In this document: piece after piece, positions 1 through 8,954 of the stretch
Position numbering within the stretch: position 1 is the stretch's first letter
Layout: each line of letters opens with the position of its first letter
Assembly: GCA_023264815.1 (NCBI GenBank)
Contig: JAHFUZ010000009.1
Location: 1 to 64,000 of the forward strand
Source of the DNA: Arthrobacter sp.
GTDB taxonomy: Bacteria > Actinomycetota > Actinomycetes > Actinomycetales > Micrococcaceae
Direction: 5' to 3'
DNA: 64,000 nt
Made by a program: the position numbers and the translations under genes
Notes under the pieces: generated by a model
Databases searched by the model: none
The model's input: only the letters and a program-made list of their open reading frames with translations
Told to the model about the DNA's origin: nothing

Positions 1-1
1 C

Positions 2-121
2 TCGCTGCAGGCCCAGTCCGTCGCGGCCCAGCCGGACCCCGAGGCCTACCTGGCGGCAGCAGCACAGGAGATCGTGGCCACCGCGAAGCTGATCTCCGCG
101 GACCTGACCGCCCGCGGGTAG
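2..121 (+). CDS. C-terminal end of a probable IclR-type regulator (partial)
   Basis: Only the last 39 codons are in the window. They run in frame from base 2 to a TAG at 119-121 and read as an alanine-rich helix ending in KLISADLTARG. A long amphipathic helix of this kind closes the effector domain of many IclR-family regulators, so that is my best guess, but the piece is too short to be sure. The stop lies 85 bases upstream of pntAA on the same strand. A CCCGCC-C-GGCGGG dyad at 153-165 in the gap could end this transcript. Confidence 0.4.
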   Translation, partial: SLQAQSVAAQPDPEAYLAAAAQEIVATAKLISADLTARG

Positions 122-206
122 CCCGGACTCAGGCCACAAAATGAGTGCGGATCCCGCCCGGCGGGTCATAGACTCGTGCCAACTACGTCCGTAAGGGAGC
201 TGGCGG

Positions 207-1364
207 TTGAAACTGGGCATACCGCGGGAACGGCATGAGGGTGAACGCCGTGTTGCCGCCACACCGGAAACAGTCACGCAGTTGGCGGGCCTTGGCTTCG
301 AGGTCTTCGTTGAAGCGGGGGCCGGTGCCGCCGCCGGCCACTCAGACCAAGAGTATGACCACGCCGGCGCCCGCATTGTCCCGGCCCTCCACCCCGCTGA
401 CCTGGACATCCTGGTCCACGTCCGCCCGCTGGAACCCGCGACGGCGGCAGCCCTGAAAAAAGGTGCCGTCACCGTGGGCCTGGCCTCGCCGTCGTCCGAG
501 CTGGCCACGGTGCAGGCGCTCGCCGAAGCCGGCGCCACCTCGTTCGCCTTGGAACTGGTGCCCCGCATCTCCCGCGCCCAGTCAATGGATGCGCTCAGCT
601 CCCAGGCCCTGGTGGCCGGCTACCGCTGCGTGCTGGAGGCCGCCATCCGGTTCCCCCGCTTCTTTCCGCTGTACATGACGGCGGCCGGCACCGTCCCGCC
701 CGCCCGCGTCCTGGTGCTGGGCGCCGGTGTGGCCGGTCTGCAGGCCATCGGCACCGCGAAACGGCTCGGCGCGCGCGTGTCCGCCAACGACATCCGCCCC
801 GCCTCCGCCGATGAAGTGGCGTCCATGGGCGGCACCTTCATCAAACTCGACCTGGAAACGGCGGAGGCCTCCGGCGGCTACGCCCGCGAGCTCAGCGCCG
901 ACCGCGGCGCCCTCCAGCGTGAACTCCTCGCCCCGCATGTCGCGCATGCTGACGTCCTGATCACGACGGCGGCCGTCCCCGGCCGGCGCGCACCGCTCCT
1001 GGTGAGCCACCAGATGGTGGCGGCCATGCGGCCCGGTTCCGTCGTCGTGGACCTCGCCGCTGAGTCAGGCGGCAACGTGGAGGGCGCCGTTCCCGGCGAG
1101 GACATCCTGGTGCCCACCGCCGACGGCCAGGGCCACGTCACCCTGGTGGGGCTGAAGGACGCACCGTCCACCATGGCCTCGGACGCGTCCCGGCTCTACG
1201 CCAAGAACGTGGCCAACCTGATCGCCCTGATGGTCCGTGACGGGACAGTAGCCCCCGATTTCGACGACGACGTGATCGCGGGTGCCTGCCTCACGCACGA
1301 CGGCGAAGTGCGGCATGCGCCCACGGCCGAAGCTTTGGCGGCGCTCGTTGAGGGGGGAATCTGA
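207..1364 (+). CDS. pntAA: NAD(P) transhydrogenase subunit alpha, soluble part (PntAA)
   Basis: This is the NAD(H)-binding domain I of the proton-translocating transhydrogenase, which couples hydride transfer from NADH to NADP+ to proton entry. The 385 residues begin MKLGIPRE, typical of the alanine dehydrogenase/PntA fold. The nucleotide-binding loop [22 protein letters not shown] lies near residues 170-190, and the sequence ends without membrane segments. The start is TTG, preceded by AAGGGAG at 193-199. The stop overlaps the ATG of the next gene in TGATG, so translation is probably coupled. The split into soluble alpha, membrane alpha and beta chains is common in actinobacteria. Confidence 0.93.
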   Translation: MKLGIPRERHEGERRVAATPETVTQLAGLGFEVFVEAGAGAAAGHSDQEYDHAGARIVPALHPADLDILVHVRPLEPATAAALKKGAVTVGLASPSSELATVQALAEAGATSFALELVPRISRAQSMDALSSQALVAGYRCVLEAAIRFPRFFPLYMTAAGTVPPARVLVLGAGVAGLQAIGTAKRLGARVSANDIRPASADEVASMGGTFIKLDLETAEASGGYARELSADRGALQRELLAPHVAHADVLITTAAVPGRRAPLLVSHQMVAAMRPGSVVVDLAAESGGNVEGAVPGEDILVPTADGQGHVTLVGLKDAPSTMASDASRLYAKNVANLIALMVRDGTVAPDFDDDVIAGACLTHDGEVRHAPTAEALAALVEGGI

Positions 1365-1684
1365 TGGACGGCATGAGCCTGCTGACGGTCACCGTGCTGG
1401 CCGTGTTTGTGGGGTTCGAGGTGGTCTCGAAGGTCTCCAGCACCCTGCACACTCCGCTGATGTCCGGCGCCAACGCCATCCACGGCATCATCCTGGTGGG
1501 CGCCATCATCGTGGCCGGCCAGGCCGCCGATCCCTGGATCCTGGCCGTCGCGCTGCTGGCTGTGGTGCTGGCCACAGCCAACCTCGTGGGCGGCTTTGTG
1601 GTCACGGACAGGATGCTGCATATGTTCCATGCCCGGAAGGAACCCGTCCGTACGGGAGCAGCAGCCGGGGAGGACGGCAAGTGA
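1364..1684 (+). CDS. pntAB: NAD(P) transhydrogenase subunit alpha, membrane part (PntAB)
   Basis: This 106-residue protein has three hydrophobic segments, near residues 5-20, 34-52 and 55-78. It corresponds to the membrane portion (domain II) that follows the soluble domain in single-chain PntA. The motif HTPLMSGANAIHGIILVGA is diagnostic of this family. With PntB it forms the proton channel. The ATG overlaps the pntAA stop and its own stop overlaps the GTG of pntB, so the three genes form one translationally coupled operon. Confidence 0.93.
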   Translation: MDGMSLLTVTVLAVFVGFEVVSKVSSTLHTPLMSGANAIHGIILVGAIIVAGQAADPWILAVALLAVVLATANLVGGFVVTDRMLHMFHARKEPVRTGAAAGEDGK

Positions 1685-3054
1685 GCCTCCTCGATCCGGT
1701 CTGGACCTCGCTGCTCTACCTGGCCGCCGCCGTCTTCTTCATCCTGGCCCTCCGCGGCCTCAGCTCACCACGCACAGCGCGCCGCGGCAACCTGATCGGC
1801 GCCTTCGGTGCGCTGCTCGCCGTCGTCACCGTGTTCCTCTCGGCGCGGCTGGAGAACATCCCCTGGATCATCGGCGCCATCGCGGTGGGAACGGCGGTGG
1901 CCGCCCCCGTGGCCAGACGCGTGAAGATGACGCAGATGCCCCAGCTGGTGGCCCTGTTCAACGGGGTGGGCGGCGGCGCCGCGGCACTGGTGGCGCTCCT
2001 GGAACTCAGCCACAACGCAGACCCCTGGGTGCGGCTGGCCATCGTTTTCACGCTCCTGGTGGGGGCCGTTTCCTTCGCCGGATCCGGCGTCACGTTCGCC
2101 AAGCTCCAGGAACTCATGACCACCCGCCCGGTGGTGTTCCCCGGGCTTCCCGTGGTGATGGCGGTGGTGCTGCTCGCCGCGGTGGGCACCGCCGTTGCCG
2201 TCGTCCTCACGGGATCCCTGCCACTCGCGGTGCTGCTCATGGTGCTGGGACTGGCCGCCGGCGCGCTGCTGGTGCTGCCGGTGGGCGGTGCCGACGTGCC
2301 CATCGTTATCTCACTCCTGAACGCCTTCACCGGCCTGGCCGTGGCCGCGTCCGGCGTGGTGCTGGGGAACGTCCTGCTGGTCGTCGCGGGCACGCTGGTG
2401 GGCGCCTCCGGTACCATCCTCACGCGCGCCATGGCCGCGGCGATGGGCCGCAGCGTGGCGGGCATCCTGTTCGGCGCCTTCAAGGGTGGCTCGACGGCGG
2501 GGTCCACGGCCGTGAGCGAACGCCCGGTCAGGTCCTCCAGCGCAGAAGACGTGGCGGTGCTCCTGGGGTACGCGCAGCGGGTGATCATCGTGCCCGGCTA
2601 CGGGCTGGCCGTGGCGCAGGGCCAGCACACCGCGGCGGAACTGGCGCAGGCCCTGGAGGACCGCGGGATTGACGTCGACTTCGCCATCCATCCCGTGGCA
2701 GGCCGCATGCCCGGGCACATGAACGTGCTTCTGGCCGAGGCCAACGTGCCGTACGAGTCGCTCAAGGAAATGGGTGAGATCAACTCCGAATTCCGGACCG
2801 CCGACGTCGCGCTGGTGGTGGGCGCCAACGATGTGGTGAACCCGGCAGCGAAGACATCCTCCGGCTCACCCATCTACGGGATGCCCATCCTGGAAGTGTC
2901 CGACGCCCGCCAGGTGATCTTCCTGAAGCGTTCCATGCGGCCCGGATTCGCCGGCATCGAGAACGAACTCCTGTATGAACCGCAGACGTCCCTGCTCTTC
3001 GGCGACGCCAAGGATTCACTCGCCAAGGTGCTGGGAGCCGTGAAAGCGCTCTAG
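1681..3054 (+). CDS. pntB: NAD(P) transhydrogenase subunit beta (PntB)
   Basis: The product is 457 residues, with about nine membrane helices in the first 270 and a soluble NADP(H)-binding domain III behind them. Clear marks are the GAFKGGSTAGST stretch, IIVPGYGLAVAQ and GANDVVNPAA, which contact NADP. The open frame extends upstream to 1282, but family length and the coupling GTG at 1681, overlapping the pntAB stop at 1682-1684, fix the start. The operon supplies NADPH at the expense of the proton gradient or runs in reverse. Confidence 0.94.
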   Translation: MSLLDPVWTSLLYLAAAVFFILALRGLSSPRTARRGNLIGAFGALLAVVTVFLSARLENIPWIIGAIAVGTAVAAPVARRVKMTQMPQLVALFNGVGGGAAALVALLELSHNADPWVRLAIVFTLLVGAVSFAGSGVTFAKLQELMTTRPVVFPGLPVVMAVVLLAAVGTAVAVVLTGSLPLAVLLMVLGLAAGALLVLPVGGADVPIVISLLNAFTGLAVAASGVVLGNVLLVVAGTLVGASGTILTRAMAAAMGRSVAGILFGAFKGGSTAGSTAVSERPVRSSSAEDVAVLLGYAQRVIIVPGYGLAVAQGQHTAAELAQALEDRGIDVDFAIHPVAGRMPGHMNVLLAEANVPYESLKEMGEINSEFRTADVALVVGANDVVNPAAKTSSGSPIYGMPILEVSDARQVIFLKRSMRPGFAGIENELLYEPQTSLLFGDAKDSLAKVLGAVKAL

Positions 3055-3101
3055 CAAGTACGCTGTCAGCACAGGCACATTCGACGTCACCGAAGGACAC
3101 C

Positions 3102-4022
3102 ATGACTGCCAGCAGCTCCACCGACCTCAAACGCCCGGCCATCATCATCAACCCTGCCAAACCGGTGGAGGTTGACGTGAAGGCGCTCGCGGCCAAGCAC
3201 TGCGCGGAGAACGGCTGGGGCGAGCCCATCTGGCTGGAAACCACCAAGGAGGACCCGGGGGTCGGCCAGGCGAAGGAGGCACTCAAGCTGGGGGCCGACG
3301 TCGTCATTGCCGCCGGCGGCGACGGTACCGTGCGGTGCGTTGCCGAGGTCCTGGCCGGCGGCGATGTGCCCATGGGGCTGCTCCCGTTCGGGACGGGCAA
3401 CCTCCTGGCCAGGAATCTGGGCATGGACGTCACGGACTTCGACGGGGCCATGGCCGGTGCGCTGGCGGGAACTGAGCGGAAGATCGATGTGGTCCGCGCC
3501 CGCCGCCAGGACCCGGACAAGGAACAGGTCTACCTGGTCATGGCCGGCGTGGGCTACGACGCCACCATCATGGCCGACACCAACGAGGACCTCAAGGACA
3601 AGGTGGGCTGGCTGGCCTACGTGGATGCCGGCATCCGGAACCTGCCCGGGAAGCCGGTGAAGGCCACTATCACCGTCGACGGCAAGGAGGTGGTGCACCG
3701 CGGTGTCCGCAGCGTGATGGTAGGCAACTGCGGCAAGGTCCAGGGCGGGCTGGAGATTTTCCCCGACGCCAAAATGGATGACGGTCTCCTGGATGTTGCC
3801 GTGCTGGCCCCCCACCATGGCAAGCTGGGCTGGCTCTCGGTGATCGCCGGCATGATCGGCAAGGGGCGCGGCAAGGACTCCGCGGTGGAGTTCTTCCAGG
3901 GCAAATCCGTGGAAATCACTCTGGAGCACAACGACGACTACCAGCTCGACGGCGACCACGAGGGCGACGGCAAGCACGTGGTGATGACCGTCGACCCCGG
4001 GGCGCTCACCGTCCGCCTGTAA
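3102..4022 (+). CDS. Diacylglycerol/lipid kinase family protein
   Basis: A 306-residue protein of the DAGK catalytic family, which phosphorylates a lipid hydroxyl with ATP. The ATP-binding GGDGT motif is at residues 72-76, followed by PFGTGNLLARNLGM, the second signature of YegS/DgkB-like kinases. The C-terminal half has the expected beta-sandwich segments and DGLLDV. The start ATG has a weak GAAGGA upstream. It lies 47 bases behind pntB on the same strand and may be read from the pnt promoter, although no functional link is evident. The exact lipid substrate cannot be told from sequence. Confidence 0.85.
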   Translation: MTASSSTDLKRPAIIINPAKPVEVDVKALAAKHCAENGWGEPIWLETTKEDPGVGQAKEALKLGADVVIAAGGDGTVRCVAEVLAGGDVPMGLLPFGTGNLLARNLGMDVTDFDGAMAGALAGTERKIDVVRARRQDPDKEQVYLVMAGVGYDATIMADTNEDLKDKVGWLAYVDAGIRNLPGKPVKATITVDGKEVVHRGVRSVMVGNCGKVQGGLEIFPDAKMDDGLLDVAVLAPHHGKLGWLSVIAGMIGKGRGKDSAVEFFQGKSVEITLEHNDDYQLDGDHEGDGKHVVMTVDPGALTVRL

Positions 4023-4038
4023 CCTGCCCAACTGCTGC

Positions 4039-4890
4039 CTACATGGGGTGGGCCGGGGCGGGACGGTGGGCCAGGATTTCCGCGAGCTCTGCGAGCCGGT
4101 GCGCGCGGGCGGACTCGGCGGGGGTGAACGGCTCGCCGGGACGGACAAAGGTGATGGGTCCGTGCCAGGCGGTGGGGATTTTCAGGAGCGTCCCGGCGTC
4201 GTGCTTCTCCAGCACAGCCTCCGACGGCGTGAGGACCCGGGCATGGAGCAGTTCGGCGACGGCGAGGGGCAGTTCGTCCGGGGCGGCCGCGATCCGGGCC
4301 GCGAGGCTGAGCGCCTTGGTCTGCCCGTCTGCCATGGCCAGGGCGGTGGTGGGCCACACGTGGGAACGGGAGCCGCCGCCGTCGTGCAGTGCCTCCAGCA
4401 GCTGCCGTTCACTGACGTTCCCCGGGGCGGAGAGGACAAACTCGTCCAGCACGCCGCCGGCCACGGGGTGCACGTGGATGCTCAGGATGTTCGTGTCCAG
4501 CCGTGCCAGCGCCCGGGTGACCTTTTGAAGCGCGCCCGGCTGGTCGTGCAGGACAGTGCGCGCCCGCCAGAGAGCCGGGGCGGTGCCGAGTTTCCTGCGG
4601 TGCCGGAGCGCCGGCGCGTGCAGCCAGCCCCGCAGGATCCGGGCAGCGGACGGTTCAGCCACCCAGATCACCAGCACGGTGGCGGTGAGGGTGAGGACCA
4701 GGACCTTGGCCAGGTACGGCAGGTGCGTTTCCACCACCGCGGCGTGGACCAGGAGCTCGATGGGGAGCATCACGGCCACGTTGGCCACTGTCAGGCGGGT
4801 CTTGGTGGGTTCCGGCATCAGGCCGCAGACTTCGCAGCTCAGGTCAGCCGCGGCCGGGGTGCTGGCGGCGTTTACGGCGTTGCGCTTCAT
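4039..4890 (-). CDS. ACT-domain membrane protein of unknown role
   Basis: The 283 residues start with a short cytoplasmic part containing a CEVC pair, followed by two hydrophobic segments near 35-55 and 60-80. A soluble region follows with an ACT-like fold (ARTVLHDQPGALQKVTRALARLDTNILSI, about residues 110-140), the small-molecule-binding module seen in amino-acid enzymes and regulators. The C-terminal 80 residues match nothing I know, although FVRPGEPFTPAESARAHRLAEL suggests an acyltransferase-like tail. It converges on the lipid kinase gene with a 16-base gap. The function is unknown and a sensor of amino acids is a guess. Confidence 0.6.
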   Translation of the reverse strand: MKRNAVNAASTPAAADLSCEVCGLMPEPTKTRLTVANVAVMLPIELLVHAAVVETHLPYLAKVLVLTLTATVLVIWVAEPSAARILRGWLHAPALRHRRKLGTAPALWRARTVLHDQPGALQKVTRALARLDTNILSIHVHPVAGGVLDEFVLSAPGNVSERQLLEALHDGGGSRSHVWPTTALAMADGQTKALSLAARIAAAPDELPLAVAELLHARVLTPSEAVLEKHDAGTLLKIPTAWHGPITFVRPGEPFTPAESARAHRLAELAEILAHRPAPAHPM

Positions 4891-5038
4891 GCCTCAAGGA
4901 TCACAGTTCGGTGTTTCTACGGTGTTGCCCTGCCGTTCCAGTCATGGGAACAGGCGGCGGCGTAGGATCGGTGTGGACGTCAGCGCGGCCGCCCGTCAGT
5001 GACGTACCACTGGTCCTGCAGGAAGGCGCCCTCCGCAC

Positions 5039-6091
5039 GTGAAGTTCCTCGCTGAGATGTTCAGCATTGCCCCGGCCAACAAAGACCACCACCCGGCCAT
5101 CCGTTGCGCCGTGGGCATTTTTGTCCCGCTGCTCACCCTGGTTCTGCTGGACCGGCTGGACCTGGCCATCTTCGCGTCCTTCGGCGCGTTCGCGGGGATC
5201 TACGGCCGCGGCGAGCCGCACGCCACGCGCTTTGTGGTCCAGCTCCGGGCCGGCGCGCTCATGCTTCTGGTGATTCTGCTCGCCGCCTTCACGGCACGGG
5301 CCGCCCCGGCCTGGGGGATCGATGCCCCGGCCGCAGGCTGGCTCCTGGTCCTGGCCACAACGCTCGTGGCGGGGTCCTGTTCGGTGACCATCGCCTGGCT
5401 GCGCCTGCGCCCCGCCGGCTCCCTGTTCCATATTTTCGCTTTTGCGGCCATCGCCTCCGTGCCCCACCAGCCACCGTTGTGGCAGGGAATGCTGGTGGCG
5501 GTCCTCACCACTGCCCTTTCACTGGTGATCGGATTCTCGGCCCGCATCCTGCCCGGCCACCGCAGCCCCTGGGTGTGGCCGGCGCCCATCCGGCGGACCG
5601 CCGGTGAGCGGCGGGCGGCATGGCTGGAAGGCTTCGGTTACCTCGTGGCGGCCGGGCTGGCGGGTTCCCTGGCAACACTTGCCGGGCAGTGGCTGGGTTT
5701 TGGGCATGCGTACTGGGCCATGGTGGCGGTAGTGGTTCCGCTCGTCGGGCACACCACGGTGCACCGGGTCCGCCGCGGCGTGCAGAGGATCATTGGCACG
5801 GTGCTGGGGCTGGCGTTGCTCGCGGCCATCCTGCTGCTGGGCCTCTCGCCCTGGCAGACCGTGCTGGTCATCGCGCTGTGCCAGTTCGGCGCAGAGCTCT
5901 TCATCGCCCGCCAGTATGTGCTGGCCCAGCTGTTTGTGACCCCGCTGGCGTTGATCTCCACGCTGCTGGTGGTTCCCGCATCGCCCACGGTGCTGCTCCG
6001 GGACCGCATCATCGAGACGCTGATTGGAGCCGCCGTCGGAATTGCCGTGGTGCTGGCACCCGCCCTGTGGCGGCGCCTGCGCCGCGTGTAG
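5039..6091 (+). CDS. FUSC-family inner-membrane transporter
   Basis: The 350-residue protein has two blocks of five to six hydrophobic helices (about 25-170 and 195-345). This is the duplicated bundle of the FUSC/aromatic-acid exporter family (AaeB, YccS), which exports aromatic acids and similar compounds. The start is GTG with AGGAAGG about 10 bases upstream. It sits just before an IclR regulator and pobA, so transport of an aromatic acid is plausible but unproven. The protein is shorter than AaeB, lacking its extra cytosolic domain. Confidence 0.75.
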   Translation: MKFLAEMFSIAPANKDHHPAIRCAVGIFVPLLTLVLLDRLDLAIFASFGAFAGIYGRGEPHATRFVVQLRAGALMLLVILLAAFTARAAPAWGIDAPAAGWLLVLATTLVAGSCSVTIAWLRLRPAGSLFHIFAFAAIASVPHQPPLWQGMLVAVLTTALSLVIGFSARILPGHRSPWVWPAPIRRTAGERRAAWLEGFGYLVAAGLAGSLATLAGQWLGFGHAYWAMVAVVVPLVGHTTVHRVRRGVQRIIGTVLGLALLAAILLLGLSPWQTVLVIALCQFGAELFIARQYVLAQLFVTPLALISTLLVVPASPTVLLRDRIIETLIGAAVGIAVVLAPALWRRLRRV

Positions 6092-6110
6092 TCTGGAAGT
6101 CACGCTCATA

Positions 6111-6121
6111 CCATTCAATGG
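6111..6121. promoter_or_regulatory. Candidate operator, CCATT-C-AATGG palindrome
   Basis: A perfect 11-base dyad overlaps the upstream candidate ATG of the IclR gene. Together with flanking bases (positions 6111-6124 read CCATTCAATGGAAG) it resembles the palindrome before pobA. It is a likely autoregulatory site of the adjacent IclR protein. Confidence 0.45.
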
Positions 6122-6132
6122 AAGTGATTAGC

Positions 6133-6882
6133 ATGGCCAACTCCGCATCGGGGGATTCTGTGGTGGACCGCGTGGTCCGCGTGATCTCGGCGTTTCCCGA
6201 GGGAACCAGCAGCCTGCAGCTCTCCGATCTGGCCCACCGCGCCGGACTCCCGCCGGCCACCGCCCACCGTCTGGTTCGGCAGCTGGCCGGGCACGGCCTG
6301 CTGGAAACGGGCGACGGCGGAGCGGTGCGCCTGGGGCTGCGGCTCTGGGAGCTGGTGAACCGCAATTCGCCCACCCTCGCGCTGCGGCAGGCTGCCATGC
6401 CGTTCATGGAGGACATCCAGCAGGTCCTGAACCAGAACATCAACCTGGCCGTCCTGGACGGCTGGGAGGCCCTCTTTGTGGAGCGGCTCTCCCGCCGCGG
6501 ATCCGTGGCCAACCGGGCCCGGGTGGCCGGCAGGATGCCCGTCCACATCTCCTCGGCCGGGCTCGCCCTGATGGCATTCCAGGACAAGGCCACCCAGCGG
6601 GACTACCTGAAGCAGTTCGCGGATCCGGGGGGAAGGGTGCAGGCCGAAGCCGTGCGCGCCCAGCTGGCCGAAACCTCCCGCCAGGGCTTCGCGCAGCTGG
6701 CCGGCGTGGTTGATCCGGACACCTGGGGCATTGCTGTGCCGGTGCTGAACGGACGCCAGGCCGCCGTGGCGGCCCTGGGTGTTGTGGTGCCTCTGCACGA
6801 GGTCCGGCTCCAGGCGCTGGTTCCCGCGCTGCAGACCGCGGCGCGGGGCATTGCGCGCCGGCTCGACTCGGCGCAGGGCTGA
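6133..6882 (+). CDS. IclR-family regulator, probable PobR-type control of pobA
   Basis: A 249-residue IclR-type protein with an N-terminal winged helix (VVDRVVRVISAFPEG through LPPATAHRLVRQLAGHGLLE, about residues 10-60) and a C-terminal effector domain with INLAVLDGWEALFVERL. IclR proteins next to pobA usually sense 4-hydroxybenzoate. The frame is open well upstream. I chose the ATG at 6133 because GGAAG at 6120-6124 gives proper spacing, while the ATG at 6118 sits inside a palindrome. It lies 121 bases before pobA on the same strand, with a second palindrome in between, so it may repress or activate pobA. Confidence 0.8.
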   Translation: MANSASGDSVVDRVVRVISAFPEGTSSLQLSDLAHRAGLPPATAHRLVRQLAGHGLLETGDGGAVRLGLRLWELVNRNSPTLALRQAAMPFMEDIQQVLNQNINLAVLDGWEALFVERLSRRGSVANRARVAGRMPVHISSAGLALMAFQDKATQRDYLKQFADPGGRVQAEAVRAQLAETSRQGFAQLAGVVDPDTWGIAVPVLNGRQAAVAALGVVVPLHEVRLQALVPALQTAARGIARRLDSAQG

Positions 6883-6887
6883 CCGTC

Positions 6888-6904
6888 ATTCCGTTGAACG
6901 GAAT
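6888..6904. promoter_or_regulatory. Operator palindrome ATTCCGTT-G-AACGGAAT before pobA
   Basis: Two perfect 8-base arms (6888-6895 and 6897-6904) flank a single central G, 100 bases before the pobA ATG and right behind the IclR stop. The core (TTCCGTTGAACGGAA) resembles the CCATTCAATGG dyad upstream of the IclR gene. IclR-family proteins bind such dyads, so this is the likely control site of pobA. Confidence 0.6.
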
Positions 6905-7003
6905 TGCTATAACGCTTGGGGTGTTGCCCGGCCCACACTGTTAGCAGACCCACTCAACGGCCCGCCGGCAGCGCCGGGCCCCGCAGCGAAGCGAGAATCA
7001 GCC

Positions 7004-8194
7004 ATGGCAGCACGCAAGATCATCACCACGCAGGTGGCCATCATGGGCGCCGGCCCCGCGGGCCTGATGCTCTCCCACCTGCTGGCGAAGGCCGGCATCG
7101 AATCCACCGTGATCGAGGTCCGCAGCCACCAGGACATCTCCGAAACAGTCCGCGCCGGAATCCTGGAGCACGGCACCGTTAACCTCCTCGTGGACAGCGG
7201 AGTCTCGGACCGCGTGCTGCGCGACGGGGACCGGCACGACGGCATCGAACTACGATTCAACGGCGAAAGCCACCGCATCGACTTCAAGGACCTCGTGGGC
7301 GAATCCGTCTGGCTGTACCCGCAGACAGACGTGTTCGTGGACCTCGCCGCTCGGCGGAAGGCCGACGGCGGCGACGTCCGCTACAGCGTCACGGACACCA
7401 CCGTCCACGACCTGGAGGGCAAACCGAAAGTCTGGTTCACCGACTCCGACGGTGTGGAGTACGAGATCCAGGCTGAATTCCTGGTGGGCGCCGACGGTTC
7501 ACGCAGCCACTGCCGGTTCCAGATCCCGGAAGCCAACCGCAAGTGGTACTTCCACGAGTACCCGTTCGCCTGGTTCGGCATCCTGGCCGAGGCCCCGCGC
7601 AGCTCCGACGAGCTCATCTACGCCAACTCGGACAACGGCTTCGCCCTGATCAGCCAGCGGACCGAGACCGTCCAGCGGATGTACTTCCAGTGCGATCCCA
7701 AGGAGAACGTGGCTGAGTGGGACGACGACCGGATCTGGGCCGAATTCCGCAGCCGCGTCAACGGCAACGGCTTCGAGCTCAAGGAGGGGCCGGTCATCGA
7801 CAAGATGGTCCTGCCGTTCCGCAGCTTTGTGCACACCCCCATGCGGCACGGCAACCTGTTCCTGGCCGGCGACGCCGCCCACACGGTTCCGCCCACCGGC
7901 GCCAAGGGCCTGAACCTGGCCATCCACGACGTCAAGATGCTGTTTGAGGGTCTGGAGTCCTTCTACGGGTCCGGCTCCACCGCGCTGCTGGACTCCTTCA
8001 GCGACCGTGCCCTGGAGCGTGTGTGGAAGGCCCAGCAGTTCTCCTACTGGATGACCACCATGCTGCACACACCAACTGACGCGGACGATTTCTCCCGCGC
8101 CCGCCAGCTCGGCGAACTCAACTCGGTGGTGTCGTCCCGGCACGGCATGGCGTACCTGGCCGAGGCCTACACCGGCTGGCCCGGCCGCAGCTAG
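7004..8194 (+). CDS. pobA: 4-hydroxybenzoate 3-monooxygenase
   Basis: A 396-residue flavoprotein hydroxylase converting 4-hydroxybenzoate to protocatechuate with NAD(P)H and O2. The FAD Rossmann motif GAGPAGLMLSHLL is at residues 15-27. The second FAD motif GDAAHTVPPTGAKGLNLAIHD is near 287-307, and RAGILEH around residue 50 is typical of PobA. Length fits the family (about 390). The ATG at 7004 is chosen over in-frame upstream starts because it gives the proper N-terminus. No pca genes for protocatechuate cleavage are in the window, so the rest of the pathway lies elsewhere. Confidence 0.92.
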   Translation: MAARKIITTQVAIMGAGPAGLMLSHLLAKAGIESTVIEVRSHQDISETVRAGILEHGTVNLLVDSGVSDRVLRDGDRHDGIELRFNGESHRIDFKDLVGESVWLYPQTDVFVDLAARRKADGGDVRYSVTDTTVHDLEGKPKVWFTDSDGVEYEIQAEFLVGADGSRSHCRFQIPEANRKWYFHEYPFAWFGILAEAPRSSDELIYANSDNGFALISQRTETVQRMYFQCDPKENVAEWDDDRIWAEFRSRVNGNGFELKEGPVIDKMVLPFRSFVHTPMRHGNLFLAGDAAHTVPPTGAKGLNLAIHDVKMLFEGLESFYGSGSTALLDSFSDRALERVWKAQQFSYWMTTMLHTPTDADDFSRARQLGELNSVVSSRHGMAYLAEAYTGWPGRS

Positions 8195-8195
8195 C

Positions 8196-8209
8196 CTAGC
8201 CGCGGCTAG
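8196..8209. terminator. CTAGCCGCGGCTAG dyad between pobA and tdk
   Basis: A perfect 14-base palindrome sits between the convergent pobA stop and tdk stop and overlaps the latter. It has no loop or U-tract as drawn, so a role in ending either transcript is only possible. Confidence 0.3.
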
Positions 8210-8829
8210 CCCAGCCGTCCGCCGGAGGCTTCGAGGTAGCAGGAGCCGCACAGGGATTCGTACCAGACGTCCTGCCCGTCGATGGCCACCTGGTCGCCGT
8301 CGAACACCACCTCGTTGCCCATCCGCCGGGTGTTGAAGATGGCCTTGCGCCCGCACCGGCAGATGGTCTTGAGCTCCTCCAGCGTGTGCGCCACCTCCAG
8401 GAGCCGGCGCGATCCGGGGAAGGCGTGGGTGAGGAAGTCGGTCCTGATGCCGTAGGCCAGCACCGGGACGTTGTCCAGGACGGCGATGCGGAACAGGTCA
8501 TCCACCTGGTCCGGGGAGAGGAACTGCGCCTCGTCCACCAGCAGGCATGCCACCGGCTTCTGGTCCACGTGCTCCAGGAGGGCGTCGGGGTCATCACCCG
8601 CGGCATGGGCGGCGAAGAGGTCCCGGACGGACGTGGTGGGGGAGATCAGGAAATCCACGGACCGGGTCATGCCCAGCCGGGACACGATGTCCGTGTCGCC
8701 TTTGGTGTCCACATCGGGCTTGGCCAGCAGGACCCTCTGGCCCCGCTCCTCGTAGTTGAAGGCAGCCTGCAGGAGTCCGGTGGACTTGCCGGAGTTCATG
8801 GCGCCGTAGCGGAAGTAGAGCTTGGCCAA
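8206..8829 (-). CDS. tdk: Thymidine kinase
   Basis: A 207-residue type II thymidine kinase that salvages thymidine to dTMP. Walker A GAMNSGKST is at residues 9-17 and the Walker B/lid region VDEAQFLSP near 97-105. The zinc lasso is formed by the CRCGRKAIF pair and CGSC near the C-terminus. Length and motif order match the family. It is a single gene reading away from the ABC operon. Its stop falls 12 bases from the pobA stop, so the two genes converge. Confidence 0.93.
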   Translation of the reverse strand: MAKLYFRYGAMNSGKSTGLLQAAFNYEERGQRVLLAKPDVDTKGDTDIVSRLGMTRSVDFLISPTTSVRDLFAAHAAGDDPDALLEHVDQKPVACLLVDEAQFLSPDQVDDLFRIAVLDNVPVLAYGIRTDFLTHAFPGSRRLLEVAHTLEELKTICRCGRKAIFNTRRMGNEVVFDGDQVAIDGQDVWYESLCGSCYLEASGGRLG

Positions 8830-8954
8830 GGGGGTCCTTTCATAGGGTCCGGCTATTGATCCTATGCTTTTGAGCCCCGGGAATTCTCGCCTGGACCCCA
8901 GAGCGGGACGTCAGACAGTGTAGCCGCGGGCAATGGTGGAAAGGCCGGCAGGTC

